DNA of 64,000 bases, from assembly GCF_000721175.1 (NCBI RefSeq), contig NZ_JOEZ01000042.1:19893-83892 (forward strand), read 5' to 3'. The number at the start of each line of letters is the position of its first letter. Position 1 is the stretch's first letter. A program made the position numbers and the translations under genes. This DNA is from Streptomyces anulatus (GTDB taxonomy: Bacteria; Actinomycetota; Actinomycetes; Streptomycetales; Streptomycetaceae). Under the pieces are notes generated by a model. That model was not told the DNA's origin and did no database searches. It was given only the letters and a program-made list of their open reading frames with translations. Below are positions 9,134 through 20,462 of this stretch, one piece after another.

Positions 9134-10798
9134 TCAGCGCCCGCGCAGGGTGCGGTAGGCGTCGACCAGGGCGGCTGTGGAGCTGTCCAGCTGCCCGGCG
9201 TCCGCGCCTTCGCTCCCGTCACCGGTCAGGAGCGGTTCGATCTTCTTGGCGAGGACCTTGCCGAGCTCGACGCCCCACTGGTCGAAGGAGTCGACGTTCC
9301 AGATGGCGCCCTGGACGAAGACCTTGTGCTCGTAGAGCGCGATGAGCTGGCCGAGGACCGAGGGGGTCAGCCTGTCGGCGAGGATCGTCGTCGTGGGGTG
9401 GTTGCCCCGGAACGTCTTGTGCGGGACGAGCTCCTCGGGCACGCCCTCCGCCCGGACCTCCTCCGGCGTCTTGCCGAAGGCGAGGGCCTGGGTCTGGGCG
9501 AAGAAGTTGGCCATCAGCAGGTCGTGCTGGCCGATCAGCCCGGGCAGCAGGTCGTGGACCGGGGCGGCGAAGCCGATGAAGTCCGCCGGGATCAGCTTGG
9601 TGCCCTGGTGGATCAACTGGTAGTACGCGTGCTGCCCGTTGGTGCCGGGCGTGCCCCAGACGACCGGTCCGGTCTGCCAGTCCACGGGGTTGCCGTCGCG
9701 GTCGACGGACTTGCCGTTGGACTCCATGTCGAGCTGCTGGAGGTACGCGGTGAACCGGGACAGGTAGTGGCTGTAGGGCAGCACCGCGTGTGACTGGGCG
9801 TCGAAGAAGTTGCCGTACCAGACGCCGAGGAGGCCGAGGAGGAGCGGGGCGTTCTCCTCGGGCGGGGCGGTGCGGAAGTGCTCGTCGACGAGGTGGAAAC
9901 CGTCGAGCATCTCGCGGAAGCGGTCCGGGCCGATGGCGGCCATCAGCGAGAGGCCGATCGCCGAGTCGAAGGAATAGCGGCCGCCGACCCAGTCCCAGAA
10001 CTCGAACATGTTGGCCGTGTCGATGCCGAACTCCTCGACCTTCCCGGCGTTGGTCGACAGCGCCACGAAGTGCCGGGCGACGGCGTCCTGACCGGCCTTC
10101 AGCTCGGTCAGCAGCCAGTCCCGGGCGGAGGTGGCGTTGGTGATGGTCTCGATCGTCGTGAACGTCTTCGAGGCGATGACGAACAGCGTCTCGGCCGGGT
10201 CGAGGTCGCGGACCGCCTCGTGCAGGTCGGCGCCGTCCACGTTGGAGACGAAGCGGACGGTGATCGCGCGGTCCGTGAAGGAGCGCAGCACCTCGTACGC
10301 CATGGCGGGTCCGAGGTCGGAGCCGCCGATGCCGATGTTGACGATGTTCTTGACGGGCTTTCCGGTGTGGCCGGTCCACTGCCCGGACCGGACCTTCTCG
10401 GCGAAACCGGCCATCTTGTCCAGGACGGCGTGCACGGCGGGTACGACGTTCTCGCCGTCGACCTCGACGACCGCGTCGCGCGGGGCGCGGAGCGCGGTGT
10501 GCAGGACCGCCCGGTCCTCGGTGGTGTTGATCTTCTCGCCGCGGAACATCGCGTCCCGCAGCTCCGCGACCCCGGTGGCGGCGGCGAGCTCGCGCAGCAG
10601 GCGCAGCGTCTCGTCGGTGACCAGGTGCTTGGAGTAGTCGAGGTGGAGGTCGCCGACCCGCAGGGTGTAGGCGGTGCCGCGGTCCTGCTGCCGCGCGAAC
10701 AGCTCGCGCAGCTGGGGAGCGCCGAGCTCCTCACGGTGCTCCGCGAGAGCCGTCCACTCGGACGTCTGGTTGAGCTTGGTTCGGCTTGCTGCGTTCAT
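9134..10798 (-). CDS. pgi: Glucose-6-phosphate isomerase
   Basis: Interconverts glucose-6-phosphate and fructose-6-phosphate, linking the glycolytic and pentose-phosphate genes of the window. The 554-aa product shows the sugar-phosphate motif [12 protein letters not shown], the active-site segment [19 protein letters not shown], and the C-terminal signature [17 protein letters not shown]. Start chosen as ATG 10798 ([12 protein letters not shown]); a GTG ten codons upstream is possible. It is followed by the two PH-domain genes. Confidence 0.95.
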   Translation of the reverse strand: MNAASRTKLNQTSEWTALAEHREELGAPQLRELFARQQDRGTAYTLRVGDLHLDYSKHLVTDETLRLLRELAAATGVAELRDAMFRGEKINTTEDRAVLHTALRAPRDAVVEVDGENVVPAVHAVLDKMAGFAEKVRSGQWTGHTGKPVKNIVNIGIGGSDLGPAMAYEVLRSFTDRAITVRFVSNVDGADLHEAVRDLDPAETLFVIASKTFTTIETITNATSARDWLLTELKAGQDAVARHFVALSTNAGKVEEFGIDTANMFEFWDWVGGRYSFDSAIGLSLMAAIGPDRFREMLDGFHLVDEHFRTAPPEENAPLLLGLLGVWYGNFFDAQSHAVLPYSHYLSRFTAYLQQLDMESNGKSVDRDGNPVDWQTGPVVWGTPGTNGQHAYYQLIHQGTKLIPADFIGFAAPVHDLLPGLIGQHDLLMANFFAQTQALAFGKTPEEVRAEGVPEELVPHKTFRGNHPTTTILADRLTPSVLGQLIALYEHKVFVQGAIWNVDSFDQWGVELGKVLAKKIEPLLTGDGSEGADAGQLDSSTAALVDAYRTLRGR

Positions 10799-10910
10799 CC
10801 CGGATATCAGCCCACTTCTTCTCGTCACTCAGCATCCCCGCTGCCCCTCCAACCTAATTGATCGAGGTGGCGGGCGGCGCGGAGGAGGGTGGTGGCGCGG
10901 GAACGCGATA

Positions 10911-10939
10911 CGGCCGGACACCCGTGGGGTGCCCGGCCG
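10911..10939 (-). terminator. Hairpin terminator downstream of the rbpA remnant
   Basis: A 13-bp stem with a three-base loop (cggccggacaccc / gggtgcccggccg). The one A-C mismatch on the + strand becomes a G-U pair when read from -, so it is best formed in - strand RNA. It probably terminated the original rbpA or secG transcript before pgi. The rest of 10799-10967 shows nothing convincing. Confidence 0.65.
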
Positions 10940-10967
10940 GTGAACGACTGGGTGGTCCGTGCAGCTG

Positions 10968-11441
10968 TTACGAGGGGGAGGCGGCTGGTGCCGTGGCAGG
11001 CGCCGTTCGCCCGTCAAGGAGTGGCGTCCGGTGCGGGCTCTCGGTGTACTGGACGTACTTGGGGTTCGGCCGGTGCAGCGGAGGTGCGTGCCGGGCGTTC
11101 GCGACGGGGCGAACGTTGCCTGTCACGGCACTAGGGCGTGTTTCGAAAGGAGCGCCGTCCGCCCGGAGGGCGGGCTCGGCGGCGTCTGGTGCGTGCGATC
11201 GCAAGGCGGAGGGTCGCCCCGATACTGGAGGGCTGTCCTTGTCCTGGCCGGCCGGGAAGCCGCAGCGCGGGCAGTCCCAGATGTCCGGCACCTGCGCGTC
11301 ATGGGCGAAGCTCGGCTGCGTCTCGTGCCCGTTCGAGCACCAGAAGGAGATGCGGGCGCGCGGCGCGGACTCGCCCCGCTCCGCCTCCCCCATCGGCCCC
11401 GCTCCGACCCGGCTTCCCCGGATCGCGTTGCCACTTGCCAC
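10968..11441 (-). pseudogene. rbpA: RNA polymerase-binding protein RbpA, C-terminal half replaced
   Basis: Residues 1-72 match RbpA, an actinobacterial RNA polymerase/sigma-binding activator: MASGNAIRGSRVGAGPMGEA, then the zinc-binding core with Cys35, His39, Cys57 and Cys60 (FWCSNGHE; WDCPRCGFP). After GQDKDSPP the frame runs straight into the half MITE and then unrelated DNA, ending at residue 157. The basic linker and the sigma-interaction domain (family residues about 73-110, including a KTHLAYVRERR-like helix) are missing in all three - frames. The GTG start at 11441 has AGGGAG upstream. A fused 157-aa protein could still be made, but it should not bind the principal sigma factor. A second intact rbpA elsewhere in the genome is likely. 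Confidence 0.8.
11131..11230 (-). mobile_element. Half copy of a MITE-like element inside rbpA
   Basis: About 100 bp that match, in opposite orientation, the right half of the complete element at 29976-30155 with only two differences. It runs from the centre of that element's internal palindrome (CTCCAGTATCGGGG) to its outer end (TTTCGAAACACGCCCTAG). It has no coding capacity of its own. The left half is absent, so it arose by partial deletion or one-ended transposition, and it marks the point where rbpA homology stops. Confidence 0.8.
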
Positions 11442-11550
11442 GGTCGTAACTCCCTGCGTGATGGTGCTCGAGGATGCCCCAGTCTACGTAAGGCCCAACG
11501 CGCGTCCAGTGGAAGGAGTTACACCCTCACCGGGAATCGCGGACGACGGG

Positions 11551-11787
11551 TCAGCTGTCCAGCTTGATGAGCAGACCGAGGACGACAATGCACGCGAACC
11601 AGACCAGACCGACCACCACGGTGATCCGGTCGAGGTTACGTTCGGCGACCGAGGAGCCACCGACGGAGGACTGCATTCCGCCACCGAACATGTCGGAGAG
11701 ACCGCCGCCCTTGCCCTTGTGCATGAGCACCAGCAGCATCAGCAGCAGGCTGAAGACGATCAGGGCGATCTGGAACGCCAGAATCAC
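11551..11787 (-). CDS. secG: Preprotein translocase subunit SecG
   Basis: Small integral-membrane subunit of the SecYEG translocon. The 78-aa product has two hydrophobic segments (IALIVFSLLLMLLVLMH and VVVGLVWFACIVVLGLLI) flanking a glycine-rich loop with GGGLSDMFGGG, all typical for SecG. It lies downstream of tpiA and upstream of the rbpA remnant, as expected for the actinobacterial pgk-tpiA-secG arrangement. Confidence 0.95.
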   Translation of the reverse strand: MILAFQIALIVFSLLLMLLVLMHKGKGGGLSDMFGGGMQSSVGGSSVAERNLDRITVVVGLVWFACIVVLGLLIKLDS

Positions 11788-11834
11788 GGCTGGTCCCTAC
11801 TTTCCGGATTTCTCGATTACTGCCTGTGCGTACA

Positions 11835-11871
11835 GCGGGGGCCGGAGGGTGACAACCCCCTCGGCCCCCGC
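11835..11871 (-). terminator. Hairpin between tpiA and secG
   Basis: GC-rich inverted repeat (gcgggggccg ... cggcccccgc, with an imperfect inner stem) in the 115-base gap after tpiA. It probably terminates or attenuates tpiA transcripts before secG. Confidence 0.65.
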
Positions 11872-11902
11872 AAGGGTACGACGGATCGGCGCTACCGCAT
11901 AC

Positions 11903-12679
11903 TCACTGGTCGCGGAAGCGGACGATCTTGACGAACTCGTCGGCGTCCAGTGCGGCGCCGCCGATGAGGGCGCCGTCCACGTCGGGCTGCGCCATGATGG
12001 CCGCGACGTTGCCGGACTTCACGGAGCCGCCGTACTGGATGCGGACGGCGTCGGCCAGCTCCTGCGAGTACAGCTCGGCCAGCCGGCGGCGGATCGCACC
12101 GCAGACCTCCTGGGCGTCCTCGGGGGTGGCGACCTCGCCGGTCCCGATGGCCCAGACCGGCTCGTAGGCGATGACGATGGACTCGGCCTGCTCGGCCGGG
12201 ATGTCCTTGAGGGCGCCGTCGAGTTGCGCGAGCGTGTAGGAGACCTGGTCACCGGCCTTGCGGATGTCCAGGCCCTCGCCGACGCAGAGGATCGGGGTCA
12301 GGCCGTGCTGGTAGGCGGCCTTCACCTTGGCGTTGCAGATCTCGTCGTTCTCGCCGTGGTACTGGCGGCGCTCGCTGTGGCCGACGGCCACGTACGTGCA
12401 GCGCAGCTTGGCGAGCATCGAGCCGGAGATCTCACCGGTGTACGCGCCGGAGTCGTGCGCCGAGATGTCCTGGGCGCCGTACTTGATCTTCAGCTTGTCG
12501 CCGTCGACCAGGGTCTGCACGGAGCGCAGGTCGGTGAAGGGCGGGAGGACGGCGACCTCGACGTCCTCGTAGTCCTTGTCGGCCAGCGCGAAGGAGAGCT
12601 TCTGGACGTGGGCGATGGCCTCGAGGTGGTTGAGGTTCATCTTCCAGTTGCCCGCCATCAGCGGGGTGCGGGTGGTCAT
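11903..12679 (-). CDS. tpiA: Triosephosphate isomerase
   Basis: Interconverts dihydroxyacetone phosphate and glyceraldehyde-3-phosphate. The 258-aa product contains the substrate lysine in GNWKMN (residues 10-15), the catalytic histidine in GHSERR, and the catalytic glutamate in [11 protein letters not shown]; the phosphate-gripping loop follows. It begins six bases after the pgk stop, so the two are one transcriptional unit. Confidence 0.97.
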   Translation of the reverse strand: MTTRTPLMAGNWKMNLNHLEAIAHVQKLSFALADKDYEDVEVAVLPPFTDLRSVQTLVDGDKLKIKYGAQDISAHDSGAYTGEISGSMLAKLRCTYVAVGHSERRQYHGENDEICNAKVKAAYQHGLTPILCVGEGLDIRKAGDQVSYTLAQLDGALKDIPAEQAESIVIAYEPVWAIGTGEVATPEDAQEVCGAIRRRLAELYSQELADAVRIQYGGSVKSGNVAAIMAQPDVDGALIGGAALDADEFVKIVRFRDQ

Positions 12680-12685
12680 GAAAGG

Positions 12686-13897
12686 TCAGTCCTCCAGTGC
12701 GGCGAGGCCGGGAAGCGTCTTGCCCTCGAGGTACTCGAGACTCGCGCCGCCACCGGTCGAAATATGTCCGAAAGCATTCTCGTCGAAGCCCAGGATGCGA
12801 ACGGCCGCGGCGGAGTCGCCACCGCCGACGACGCTGAAGGCCGACGAGTCGACGAGCGCCTGGGCGACCGCGCGGGTGCCGTCGGCGAAGTCGGGGTGTT
12901 CGAAGACGCCCATCGGGCCGTTCCAGAAGACGGTGGCCGCGTCGGCGAGCTTCGATGCGTAGAGCTTGTTGGTCTCGGGGCCGTTGTCCAGCCCCATCTG
13001 GCCGGCCGGAATGGCGTCGGCGGCGACGGTGCTGGGGTTGGCCGGGGCCTTGGTCTTCAGGTCAGGGAAGGCGGGGGCGACCACGACGTCGACGGGGAGG
13101 ACGAACTCCACGCCCTTCGCCTCGGCGCGCCGCAGGTACTCCTGTACGGCCGGGATCTGGTCCTCCTGGAGCAGCGAGCTGCCGACCTCGTGGCCCTGGG
13201 CCTTGAGGAAGGTGTACGCCATGCCGCCGCCGATCAGGATGCGGTCGGCCCGCTCCAGCAGGTGGTCGATCACGCCGAGCTTGTCGGAGACCTTGGCGCC
13301 GCCGAGGACGACCGCGTACGGCCGCTTCACGTCGGTGGTGAGCTTCTTCAGGACACCGACCTCGGTGGCGATGAGGTAGCCCGCGTAGTGCGGGAGCCGC
13401 GCCGGGAGGTCGAAGACCGAGGCGTGCTTGCGGTGCACCGCACCGAAGCCGTCGCCCACGTAGACGTCGGCGAGCTCGGCCAGCTGATCGGCGAAGGCGC
13501 CGCGCTCGGCATCGTCCTTGGACGTCTCGCCGGCGTTGAAGCGGAGGTTCTCGATGACGGCGACCTCACCGTCGGTGAGGCCGGCGACCGTGGCGCGGGC
13601 GGACTCGCCGACCGTGTCGGCGGCGAAGGCGACCTCGGCGCCGAGGAGTTCACCCAGGCGTGCGGCGGCGGGCGCCAGCGAGTAGGCGGGGTCGGGGGCG
13701 CCCTTGGGGCGGCCGAGGTGCGAGGCGACGACGACGCGCGCGCCGGCCTCGGCGAGCTTGGCGACCGTCGGGACGACGGCGCGGATCCGGCCGTCGTCGG
13801 TGATCGTGGTGCCGTCCAGCGGCACGTTGAGGTCGGCGCGGACGAATACCCGCTTGCCCGCGACCCCTTCGGCGAGAAGTTCGTCGATCGTCTTCAT
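12686..13897 (-). CDS. pgk: Phosphoglycerate kinase
   Basis: Makes ATP from 1,3-bisphosphoglycerate. The 403-aa product shows the N-terminal signature [11 protein letters not shown], the hinge region [12 protein letters not shown] and the C-terminal nucleotide motif [10 protein letters not shown] clear AAGGAG lies ten bases before the ATG. It is separated from the upstream gap gene by a strong hairpin, so pgk-tpiA may be expressed partly independently of gap. Confidence 0.97.
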   Translation of the reverse strand: MKTIDELLAEGVAGKRVFVRADLNVPLDGTTITDDGRIRAVVPTVAKLAEAGARVVVASHLGRPKGAPDPAYSLAPAAARLGELLGAEVAFAADTVGESARATVAGLTDGEVAVIENLRFNAGETSKDDAERGAFADQLAELADVYVGDGFGAVHRKHASVFDLPARLPHYAGYLIATEVGVLKKLTTDVKRPYAVVLGGAKVSDKLGVIDHLLERADRILIGGGMAYTFLKAQGHEVGSSLLQEDQIPAVQEYLRRAEAKGVEFVLPVDVVVAPAFPDLKTKAPANPSTVAADAIPAGQMGLDNGPETNKLYASKLADAATVFWNGPMGVFEHPDFADGTRAVAQALVDSSAFSVVGGGDSAAAVRILGFDENAFGHISTGGGASLEYLEGKTLPGLAALED

Positions 13898-13950
13898 CTG
13901 TTCCGTTCACTCCTTGGAAGGACCGATGAGCATGCTAGGGCGTGTCGGCA

Positions 13951-13992
13951 AAGGGGCTCGACCGGCGCGTCGTTGCACCGGTCGAGCCCCTT
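13951..13992 (-). terminator. Hairpin between gap and pgk
   Basis: A perfect 15-bp stem (aaggggctcgaccgg and its complement) with a 12-base loop lies between the gap stop and the pgk start. Its position suggests termination or partial read-through after gap. Confidence 0.8.
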
Positions 13993-14019
13993 ACATCGAT
14001 GTGCCTGCCGATCCGAGGA

Positions 14020-15045
<1,026 letters not shown>

Positions 15046-15076
15046 TTAGGTACGCCGGTTTTCGACGCCGGCGAGT

Positions 15077-15105
15077 TGTATAGGGATGTCCCCGACCGCT
15101 TCCGA
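15077..15105 (-). promoter_or_regulatory. Possible gap promoter
   Basis: A good -10 hexamer TATACA (15082-15077) lies 17 bases downstream of a poor -35 (TCGGAA, 15105-15100), about 47 bases before the gap start. The -10 resembles HrdB-type promoters; the weak -35 keeps this tentative. Confidence 0.4.
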
Positions 15106-15170
15106 CCCTACCTCTCCAAGGCCCCGGGAGTGACATCGAGAGGGCCCCTGTGCGCCACCGGCCAACGGCC

Positions 15171-15206
15171 GGAGGTCCGTACTCGCCAGTAGGAGTACGG
15201 ACCTCC
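15171..15206 (-). terminator. Terminator of the uvrC-rapZ-yvcK-whiA operon
   Basis: Perfect 14-bp stem (ggaggtccgtactc and its complement) with an eight-base loop, about 95 bases after the whiA stop and before the gap promoter region. It should end the operon transcript. Confidence 0.8.
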
Positions 15207-15301
15207 GTCACGCCCGTCGGGGCCTGGGTCGTGGTGGTGCGGGACCCGGGTCCCTGCGGGTCCGGGACCAACGCCCCCCGGCCGCCGCCGAGTCGGCCTC
15301 G

Positions 15302-16291
15302 TCAGCCGACCAGGCCGTCGGCGAGCTCCTCGCTGAGGGTCGACTCGGTCCCCGGGATGCCCAGATCCTGGGCCCGCTTGTCGGCCATCGCCAGCAGCCG
15401 GCGGATCCGGCCGGCGACCGCGTCCTTGGTCAGCGGCGGGTCGGCGAGCGCGCCCAGCTCCTCCAGGGATGCCTGCTTGTGCTCCATGCGCAGCCGTCCC
15501 GCTGCGGCGAGGTGCTCGGGGACCTCCTCGCCGAGGATCTCCAGCGCGCGCCCCACCCGGGCCCCGGCGGCGACCGCAGCGCGGGCCGAGCGACGCAGGT
15601 TCGCGTCGTCGAAATTGGCGAGCCGGTTGGCCGTGGCGCGGACCTCTCGCCGCATCCGGCGCTCCTCCCAGGCGAGGACCGCGTCATGGGCGCCGAGCCG
15701 GGTCAGCAGGGCGCCGATCGCGTCGCCGTCGCGGACCACGACGCGGTCCACGCCGCGCACCTCGCGGGCCTTGGCGGCGATGGAGAGCCGGCGCGCCGCC
15801 CCGACCAGGGCGAGGGCCGCCTCCGGTCCCGGGCAGGTGACCTCCAGCGAGGAGGAGCGGCCGGGCTCGGTGAGCGAGCCGTGGGCGAGGAAGGCACCGC
15901 GCCAGGCCGCCTCGGCGTCGCAGGTGGCCCCCGAGACCACCTGCGGGGGCAGCCCCCGGATCGGACGGCCGCGGCCGTCGACCAGACCGGTCTGGCGGGC
16001 CAGCTGGTCGCCGCCCGCCACCACCCGTACGACGAAGCGCGAGCCGCGCCGCAGTCCGCCGGGGGCCATCACGATCAGCTCCGAGCTGTGCCCGAAGATC
16101 TCCAGGATGTCGCGCTTGAGCCGGCGAGCCGCGTTCCCGGTGTCGAGCTCCGCCTCGATCACAATCCGGCCGCTCACCAGGTGCAGCCCGCCCGCGAACC
16201 GAAGAATCGCCGAGACCTCTGCTTTCCTGCAGCAGGTCCGGGTGACGGGAAGATGAGAGATTTCGTTCTTCACCGCTGGCGTCATCGCCAT
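15302..16291 (-). CDS. whiA: Sporulation transcription factor WhiA
   Basis: DNA-binding regulator that with WhiB switches aerial hyphae into sporulation septation. The 329-aa product has the N-terminal LAGLIDADG-like domain ([20 protein letters not shown]) and the C-terminal helix-turn-helix region ([20 protein letters not shown]), close to full conservation with known WhiA. The start is annotated at ATG 16291 (MAMTPAV); a second ATG at 16285 overlaps the yvcK stop as ATGA and may be the one used. It is last in the operon. Confidence 0.96.
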   Translation of the reverse strand: MAMTPAVKNEISHLPVTRTCCRKAEVSAILRFAGGLHLVSGRIVIEAELDTGNAARRLKRDILEIFGHSSELIVMAPGGLRRGSRFVVRVVAGGDQLARQTGLVDGRGRPIRGLPPQVVSGATCDAEAAWRGAFLAHGSLTEPGRSSSLEVTCPGPEAALALVGAARRLSIAAKAREVRGVDRVVVRDGDAIGALLTRLGAHDAVLAWEERRMRREVRATANRLANFDDANLRRSARAAVAAGARVGRALEILGEEVPEHLAAAGRLRMEHKQASLEELGALADPPLTKDAVAGRIRRLLAMADKRAQDLGIPGTESTLSEELADGLVG

Positions 16292-17316
16292 GGGCCGATC
16301 CTTCCATGCATCCGAAAAATACGGTCGTACGCGGCGGCCAACAGCTCCTGATCATGGACCGGAACGCCGTCGGGCGATGCCACCGGCGCCAGCTCGACCG
16401 CGGCTCCGAGCCGCCTGGCGGCATCGACGAGGGACTCACGGTCGGGCACGGCGGCCTCATCGGCCAGCACCACGTCCAAGGCGAGTTTAGGGGCGTGTCG
16501 CCCCAAAACCTCCAAATGACGCTGCGGTGAGAAGCCTTCTGTTTCACCGGGCTGGGGTGCGAGGTTCAACGAGAGGACCTTGCGGGCCTTCGTGGTGACC
16601 AGGGCGTCGAGCAGTTCCGGTACGAGCAGATGCGGGATCACGGAGGAGAACCAAGAGCCGGGACCGAGCACCACCCAGTCGGCGTCCAGGACCGCTTCCA
16701 CGGCTTCCGGGACGGCCGGCGGGTCGGGCGGGACGACGTGCACCGACTGCACCTCGCCGGGTGTGAGCGCCACCGTGGCCTGGCCGCGCACGGTGACGAT
16801 CGCGTCGGGCAGGTCGGGGTCGTGGCCCTTGACCAGCGCCTGGAGCTCCAGCGGGACGGCCGACATCGGCAGCACCCGCCCGTGCGCGCCGAGCAGCCTG
16901 CCGACCAGGTCGAGCGCCTGGACAGGGTCGCCGAGCTGCTCCCAGAGGGCCACGATCAGCAGATTGCCGACCGCGTGCTCGTGGAGGTCGCCCTTGGACT
17001 CGAAACGGTGCTGGATGACCCGGGACCAGGTGCGGCCCCAGTCGTCGTCGCCGCACAGCGCGGCGAGCGCCTTGCGCAGGTCGCCGGGGGGCAGGACGCC
17101 CAGCTCCTCGCGCAGCCGGCCGCTGGAGCCGCCGTCGTCGGCGACGGTGACCACGGCCGTGAGATCGCCGGTGATCCGGCGCAGCGCCGTCAGGGACGCC
17201 GAGAGACCCATGCCGCCGCCGAGCGCGACGACCTTGGGCTGAGCACCGCGCTTGCGGCCGGAGAGCGCCGAGGTGGCGCGGCTCAGGCGCCGCATCCGCA
17301 GATTGCGTCCGGTCAC
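16282..17316 (-). CDS. yvcK: Gluconeogenesis factor YvcK/CofD-like protein
   Basis: Conserved UDP-sugar-binding protein of the YvcK family, needed for cell-wall homeostasis and growth on gluconeogenic carbon sources. The 344-aa product carries the glycine-rich motif [18 protein letters not shown] about 25 residues in, followed by [14 protein letters not shown]. The start is GTG 17316, overlapping the rapZ stop as GTGA; the whiA start overlaps its end. The rapZ-yvcK-whiA order is a widely conserved triad. Confidence 0.93.
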   Translation of the reverse strand: MTGRNLRMRRLSRATSALSGRKRGAQPKVVALGGGMGLSASLTALRRITGDLTAVVTVADDGGSSGRLREELGVLPPGDLRKALAALCGDDDWGRTWSRVIQHRFESKGDLHEHAVGNLLIVALWEQLGDPVQALDLVGRLLGAHGRVLPMSAVPLELQALVKGHDPDLPDAIVTVRGQATVALTPGEVQSVHVVPPDPPAVPEAVEAVLDADWVVLGPGSWFSSVIPHLLVPELLDALVTTKARKVLSLNLAPQPGETEGFSPQRHLEVLGRHAPKLALDVVLADEAAVPDRESLVDAARRLGAAVELAPVASPDGVPVHDQELLAAAYDRIFRMHGRIGPWR

Positions 17317-18305
17317 TCTCGCCCCATGTCCCGGTGCACGAGGACGGTCTCGACGCCTTCGGAGGCGAGGCGGGCCGAGAGCTTCTCCGACATGGCGACG
17401 GAGCGGTGCTTGCCGCCGGTGCAGCCGACCGCGATGGTGACGTACCGCTTGCCCTCGCGGCGGTAGCCCGCGGCGATCAGCTGGAGCAGCTCCGTGTACT
17501 GGTTGAGGAACTCCTTGGCGCCCGGCTGGTCGAAGACGTAGTCGGACACCTCCTCGTTGACGCCGGTGAAGGGGCGCAGCTCGGGGACCCAGTGCGGGTT
17601 GGGCAGGAAGCGGCAGTCGACGACCAGGTCGGCGTCGACGGGCAGGCCGTACTTGTAGCCGAAGGACATCACCGTGGCCCGCAGCTCCGGCTCCGAGTCG
17701 CCCGCGAACTGGGCGTCCATCTTGGCCCGCAGCTCGTGCACGTTGAGGCTGGAGGTGTCGATGACCAGGTCGGCGTCGCCGCGCAGCTCGCGCAGCAGGT
17801 CGCGCTCGGCCGCGATGCCGTCGACGATGCGGCCGTCGCCCTGGAGGGGGTGGGGGCGGCGGACGGACTCGAAGCGGCGCACGAGGGCGTCGTCGGAGGA
17901 CTCCAGGAAGACGATCCGCCGGGTGACGTGCTTGGCCTCCAGGTCCGCGAGGGATTCGCGGAGGTTGTCGAAGAAGCGCCGGCCGCGCACGTCGACCACG
18001 ACGGCGATGCGTGCCACGTTGCCCTGGGAGCGGGCGCCGAGCTCCACCATGGTGGGGATCAGCGCGGGCGGCAGGTTGTCGACGACGAACCAGCCGAGGT
18101 CCTCCAGACACTTGGCGGCGGTGCTGCGGCCGGCGCCCGACATCCCGGAGATGATCACCAGCTCGGGGATGGCCGCGTCACCCGTCTCGTTCGGGGTGTT
18201 CGTACTCACGTCTGCTGCTCCGTCTGCTCGGTCTGCGGTGTCTGCTGGTCCTGCGGTGTTCCGGTCGGCGTTGTTCCGCGCGGTCTCGTGGCTGTTCCCG
18301 GTCAT
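17313..18305 (-). CDS. rapZ: RNase adapter protein RapZ (P-loop nucleotide-binding)
   Basis: Nucleotide-binding protein; in E. coli RapZ controls glucosamine-6-phosphate synthase through small RNA decay, a role not established in Streptomyces. The 330-aa product has a Walker A of actinobacterial form (SGMSGAGRS, Arg in place of Lys) followed by [11 protein letters not shown], and the C-terminal [11 protein letters not shown] motif. The first 45 residues are an Asp/Ala-rich extension. ATGA overlap with uvrC and GTGA overlap with yvcK show tight coupling. Confidence 0.93.
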   Translation of the reverse strand: MTGNSHETARNNADRNTAGPADTADRADGAADVSTNTPNETGDAAIPELVIISGMSGAGRSTAAKCLEDLGWFVVDNLPPALIPTMVELGARSQGNVARIAVVVDVRGRRFFDNLRESLADLEAKHVTRRIVFLESSDDALVRRFESVRRPHPLQGDGRIVDGIAAERDLLRELRGDADLVIDTSSLNVHELRAKMDAQFAGDSEPELRATVMSFGYKYGLPVDADLVVDCRFLPNPHWVPELRPFTGVNEEVSDYVFDQPGAKEFLNQYTELLQLIAAGYRREGKRYVTIAVGCTGGKHRSVAMSEKLSARLASEGVETVLVHRDMGRE

Positions 18306-20344
18306 GAGCTGCCCCCGTCGTCCTCTTCGATGATCTCTCCTGTGGCCGTGTTCACGGCCGGTGCCGCGGGAGCGGTCGAGGCGAGGGCCGCGGCCACCGA
18401 TTCCGCCGTCCTCCGCCCTATCCCGGGGACCTCGCGGATCTCGTCGATTGTCGCTTGCCGGAGCTTCTTCACCGAGCCGAAATGCTTGATCAGCGCCTGC
18501 TTCCGGGTCTCGCCGAGGCCGGCCACGTCGTCAAGAGGGCTGGAGCGGATGCGCTTGGCGCGTTTGGCGCGCTGGTAGGTGATGGCGAAGCGGTGGGCCT
18601 CGTCCCGGACGCGCTGGAGGAGGTAGAGGCCCTCGCTGGAGCGGGGCAGGACCACGGGATCGTCGTCGTCGGGGAGCCAGACCTCTTCGAGGCGCTTGGC
18701 GAGGCCGCAGACGGCGATGTCGTCGATGCCCAGCTCGTCCAGGGCGCGCTTGGCGGCGGCGACCTGGGGCTGCCCGCCGTCGACGACGACGAGCTGCGGC
18801 GGGTAGGCGAACCGCTTGGGCCGGCCGTCGTCCTCCCGGGGCTCGCCGTCGTCGGCGGCCGGGACGACCGCGGGGACGGGGCCGGTGGCGGCGGGCCCGG
18901 CGGCCGGGGCGGCCGCCGGCTGCTCCTCCCACTCCCCCATGCGCTCCTTGTCCTGCAGGTAGCGCTTGAACCGCCGGCCGATCACCTCGTGCATCGAGCG
19001 GACGTCGTCCTGGCCCTCGAAGCCCTTGATCTGGAAGCGGCGGTACTCGCTCTTGCGGGCGAGGCCGTCCTCGAAGACCACCATGGAGGCCACCACGTCG
19101 TCGCCCTGGAGGTGGGAGATGTCGTAGCACTCGATGCGCAGCGGGGCGGTGTCCAGACCCAGCGCCTGGGCGATCTCCTCCAGGGCGCGGGAGCGGGTGG
19201 TCAGATCGGAGGCGCGCTTGGTCTTGTGCAGCCCGAGCGCCTGCTGGGCGTTGCGCTGGACCGTGGCCATGAGGTCCTTCTTGTCGCCGCGCTGCGGGAT
19301 GCGCAGGCTGACCTGGGAGCCCCGGCGCTCGGCGAGCCACTGGGAGACCGCTTCGGTGTCCTCGGGCAGGGCGGGGACCAGGACCTCCTTGGGGACGGCG
19401 TCGCCGCGCTCCTCGCCGTACAGCTGCTGGAGGGCGTGCTCGACGAGGCCGGAGGTGTCGACCGCCTCGACCTTGTCGGTGACCCAGCCGCGCTGGCCGC
19501 GCACCCGGCCGCCGCGGACGTGGAAGATCTGGAGGGCGGCCTCCAGCTCGTCCTCGGCGACGGCGATCAGGTCGGCGTCGGTGGCGTCGGCGAGGACGAC
19601 GGCGCTCTTCTCCATGGCCCGCTTGAGGGCCTCGGCGTCGTCGCGGAGGCGGGCGGCCCGCTCGTACTCCATCTCCTCGGCCGCCTGCATCATGTCCTTC
19701 TCCAGACGGCGGATGTAGGTGCCCGTGCGACCGGCCATGAAGTCGCAGAAGTCCTCGGCCAGCTCCCGGTGTTCCTCGGGGGTGACCCGGCCGACGCAGG
19801 GGGCCGAGCACTTGCCGATGTAGCCCAGCAGGCAGGGGCGGCCGGTGCGCGCGGCGTTCTTGAAGACCCCGGCGGAGCAGGTGCGGACGGGGAAGACCCG
19901 CAGCATCAGGTCGACCGTCTCGCGGATCGCCCAGGCGTGGCCGTAGGGACCGAAGTAGCGCACGCCCTTCTTCTTGGCGCCGCGCATGACCTGGACGCGG
20001 GGGAAGTCCTCGTTGAACGTGACCGCGAGGTAGGGATAGCTCTTGTCGTCGCGGTACTTGACGTTGAACCGGGGGTCGAACTCCTTGATCCAGGAGTATT
20101 CCAGCTGGAGCGCCTCGACCTCGGTGGAGACGACCGTCCACTCGACGGAGGCGGCGGTGGTGACCATCGTGCGCGTACGCGGATGGAGGCCGGCGAGGTC
20201 CTGGAAGTAGTTGGCCACGCGCTGGCGCAGGTTCTTGGCCTTCCCGACGTAGATCACCCGGCGGTGCTCGTCGCGGAATTTGTAGACCCCCGGGGAGTCG
20301 GGGATCTGTCCCGGCTTGGGGCGGTAGCTGGAGGGGTCTGCCAT
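18302..20344 (-). CDS. uvrC: Excinuclease ABC subunit C
   Basis: Makes the dual incisions of nucleotide excision repair. The 680-aa product has, in order, a GIY-YIG nuclease domain ([19 protein letters not shown]), a UVR motif, the RNase-H-like endonuclease domain, an Ala/Pro-rich insert before [15 protein letters not shown], and a C-terminal double helix-hairpin-helix ([13 protein letters not shown]). It heads the operon with rapZ, yvcK and whiA. Its TAGGGT -10 ends seven bases before the ATG, so the mRNA is probably leaderless. Confidence 0.96.
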   Translation of the reverse strand: MADPSSYRPKPGQIPDSPGVYKFRDEHRRVIYVGKAKNLRQRVANYFQDLAGLHPRTRTMVTTAASVEWTVVSTEVEALQLEYSWIKEFDPRFNVKYRDDKSYPYLAVTFNEDFPRVQVMRGAKKKGVRYFGPYGHAWAIRETVDLMLRVFPVRTCSAGVFKNAARTGRPCLLGYIGKCSAPCVGRVTPEEHRELAEDFCDFMAGRTGTYIRRLEKDMMQAAEEMEYERAARLRDDAEALKRAMEKSAVVLADATDADLIAVAEDELEAALQIFHVRGGRVRGQRGWVTDKVEAVDTSGLVEHALQQLYGEERGDAVPKEVLVPALPEDTEAVSQWLAERRGSQVSLRIPQRGDKKDLMATVQRNAQQALGLHKTKRASDLTTRSRALEEIAQALGLDTAPLRIECYDISHLQGDDVVASMVVFEDGLARKSEYRRFQIKGFEGQDDVRSMHEVIGRRFKRYLQDKERMGEWEEQPAAAPAAGPAATGPVPAVVPAADDGEPREDDGRPKRFAYPPQLVVVDGGQPQVAAAKRALDELGIDDIAVCGLAKRLEEVWLPDDDDPVVLPRSSEGLYLLQRVRDEAHRFAITYQRAKRAKRIRSSPLDDVAGLGETRKQALIKHFGSVKKLRQATIDEIREVPGIGRRTAESVAAALASTAPAAPAVNTATGEIIEEDDGGSS

Positions 20345-20351
20345 GTCTCAC

Positions 20352-20374
20352 ACCCTACTTGCGGGCAGTGACAG
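20352..20374 (-). promoter_or_regulatory. PafBC-type DNA-damage promoter of uvrC
   Basis: CTGTCACTG (20374-20366), eight bases, then TAGGGT (20357-20352), seven bases before the uvrC ATG. It matches the actinobacterial LexA-independent damage motif TTGTCRGTG-N8-TAnnnT except for T1 and the G at position 7. Inferred to drive the whole uvrC-whiA operon. Confidence 0.6.
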
Positions 20375-20462
20375 CGCGTCGTCCTCGGGTGTGCCGCGCT
20401 TCCGGGGTGCCGCGGGGTGTTCGCACCCCGGAGCGCGGTCCTGCGGGCCGGTGGGCCGCCGC

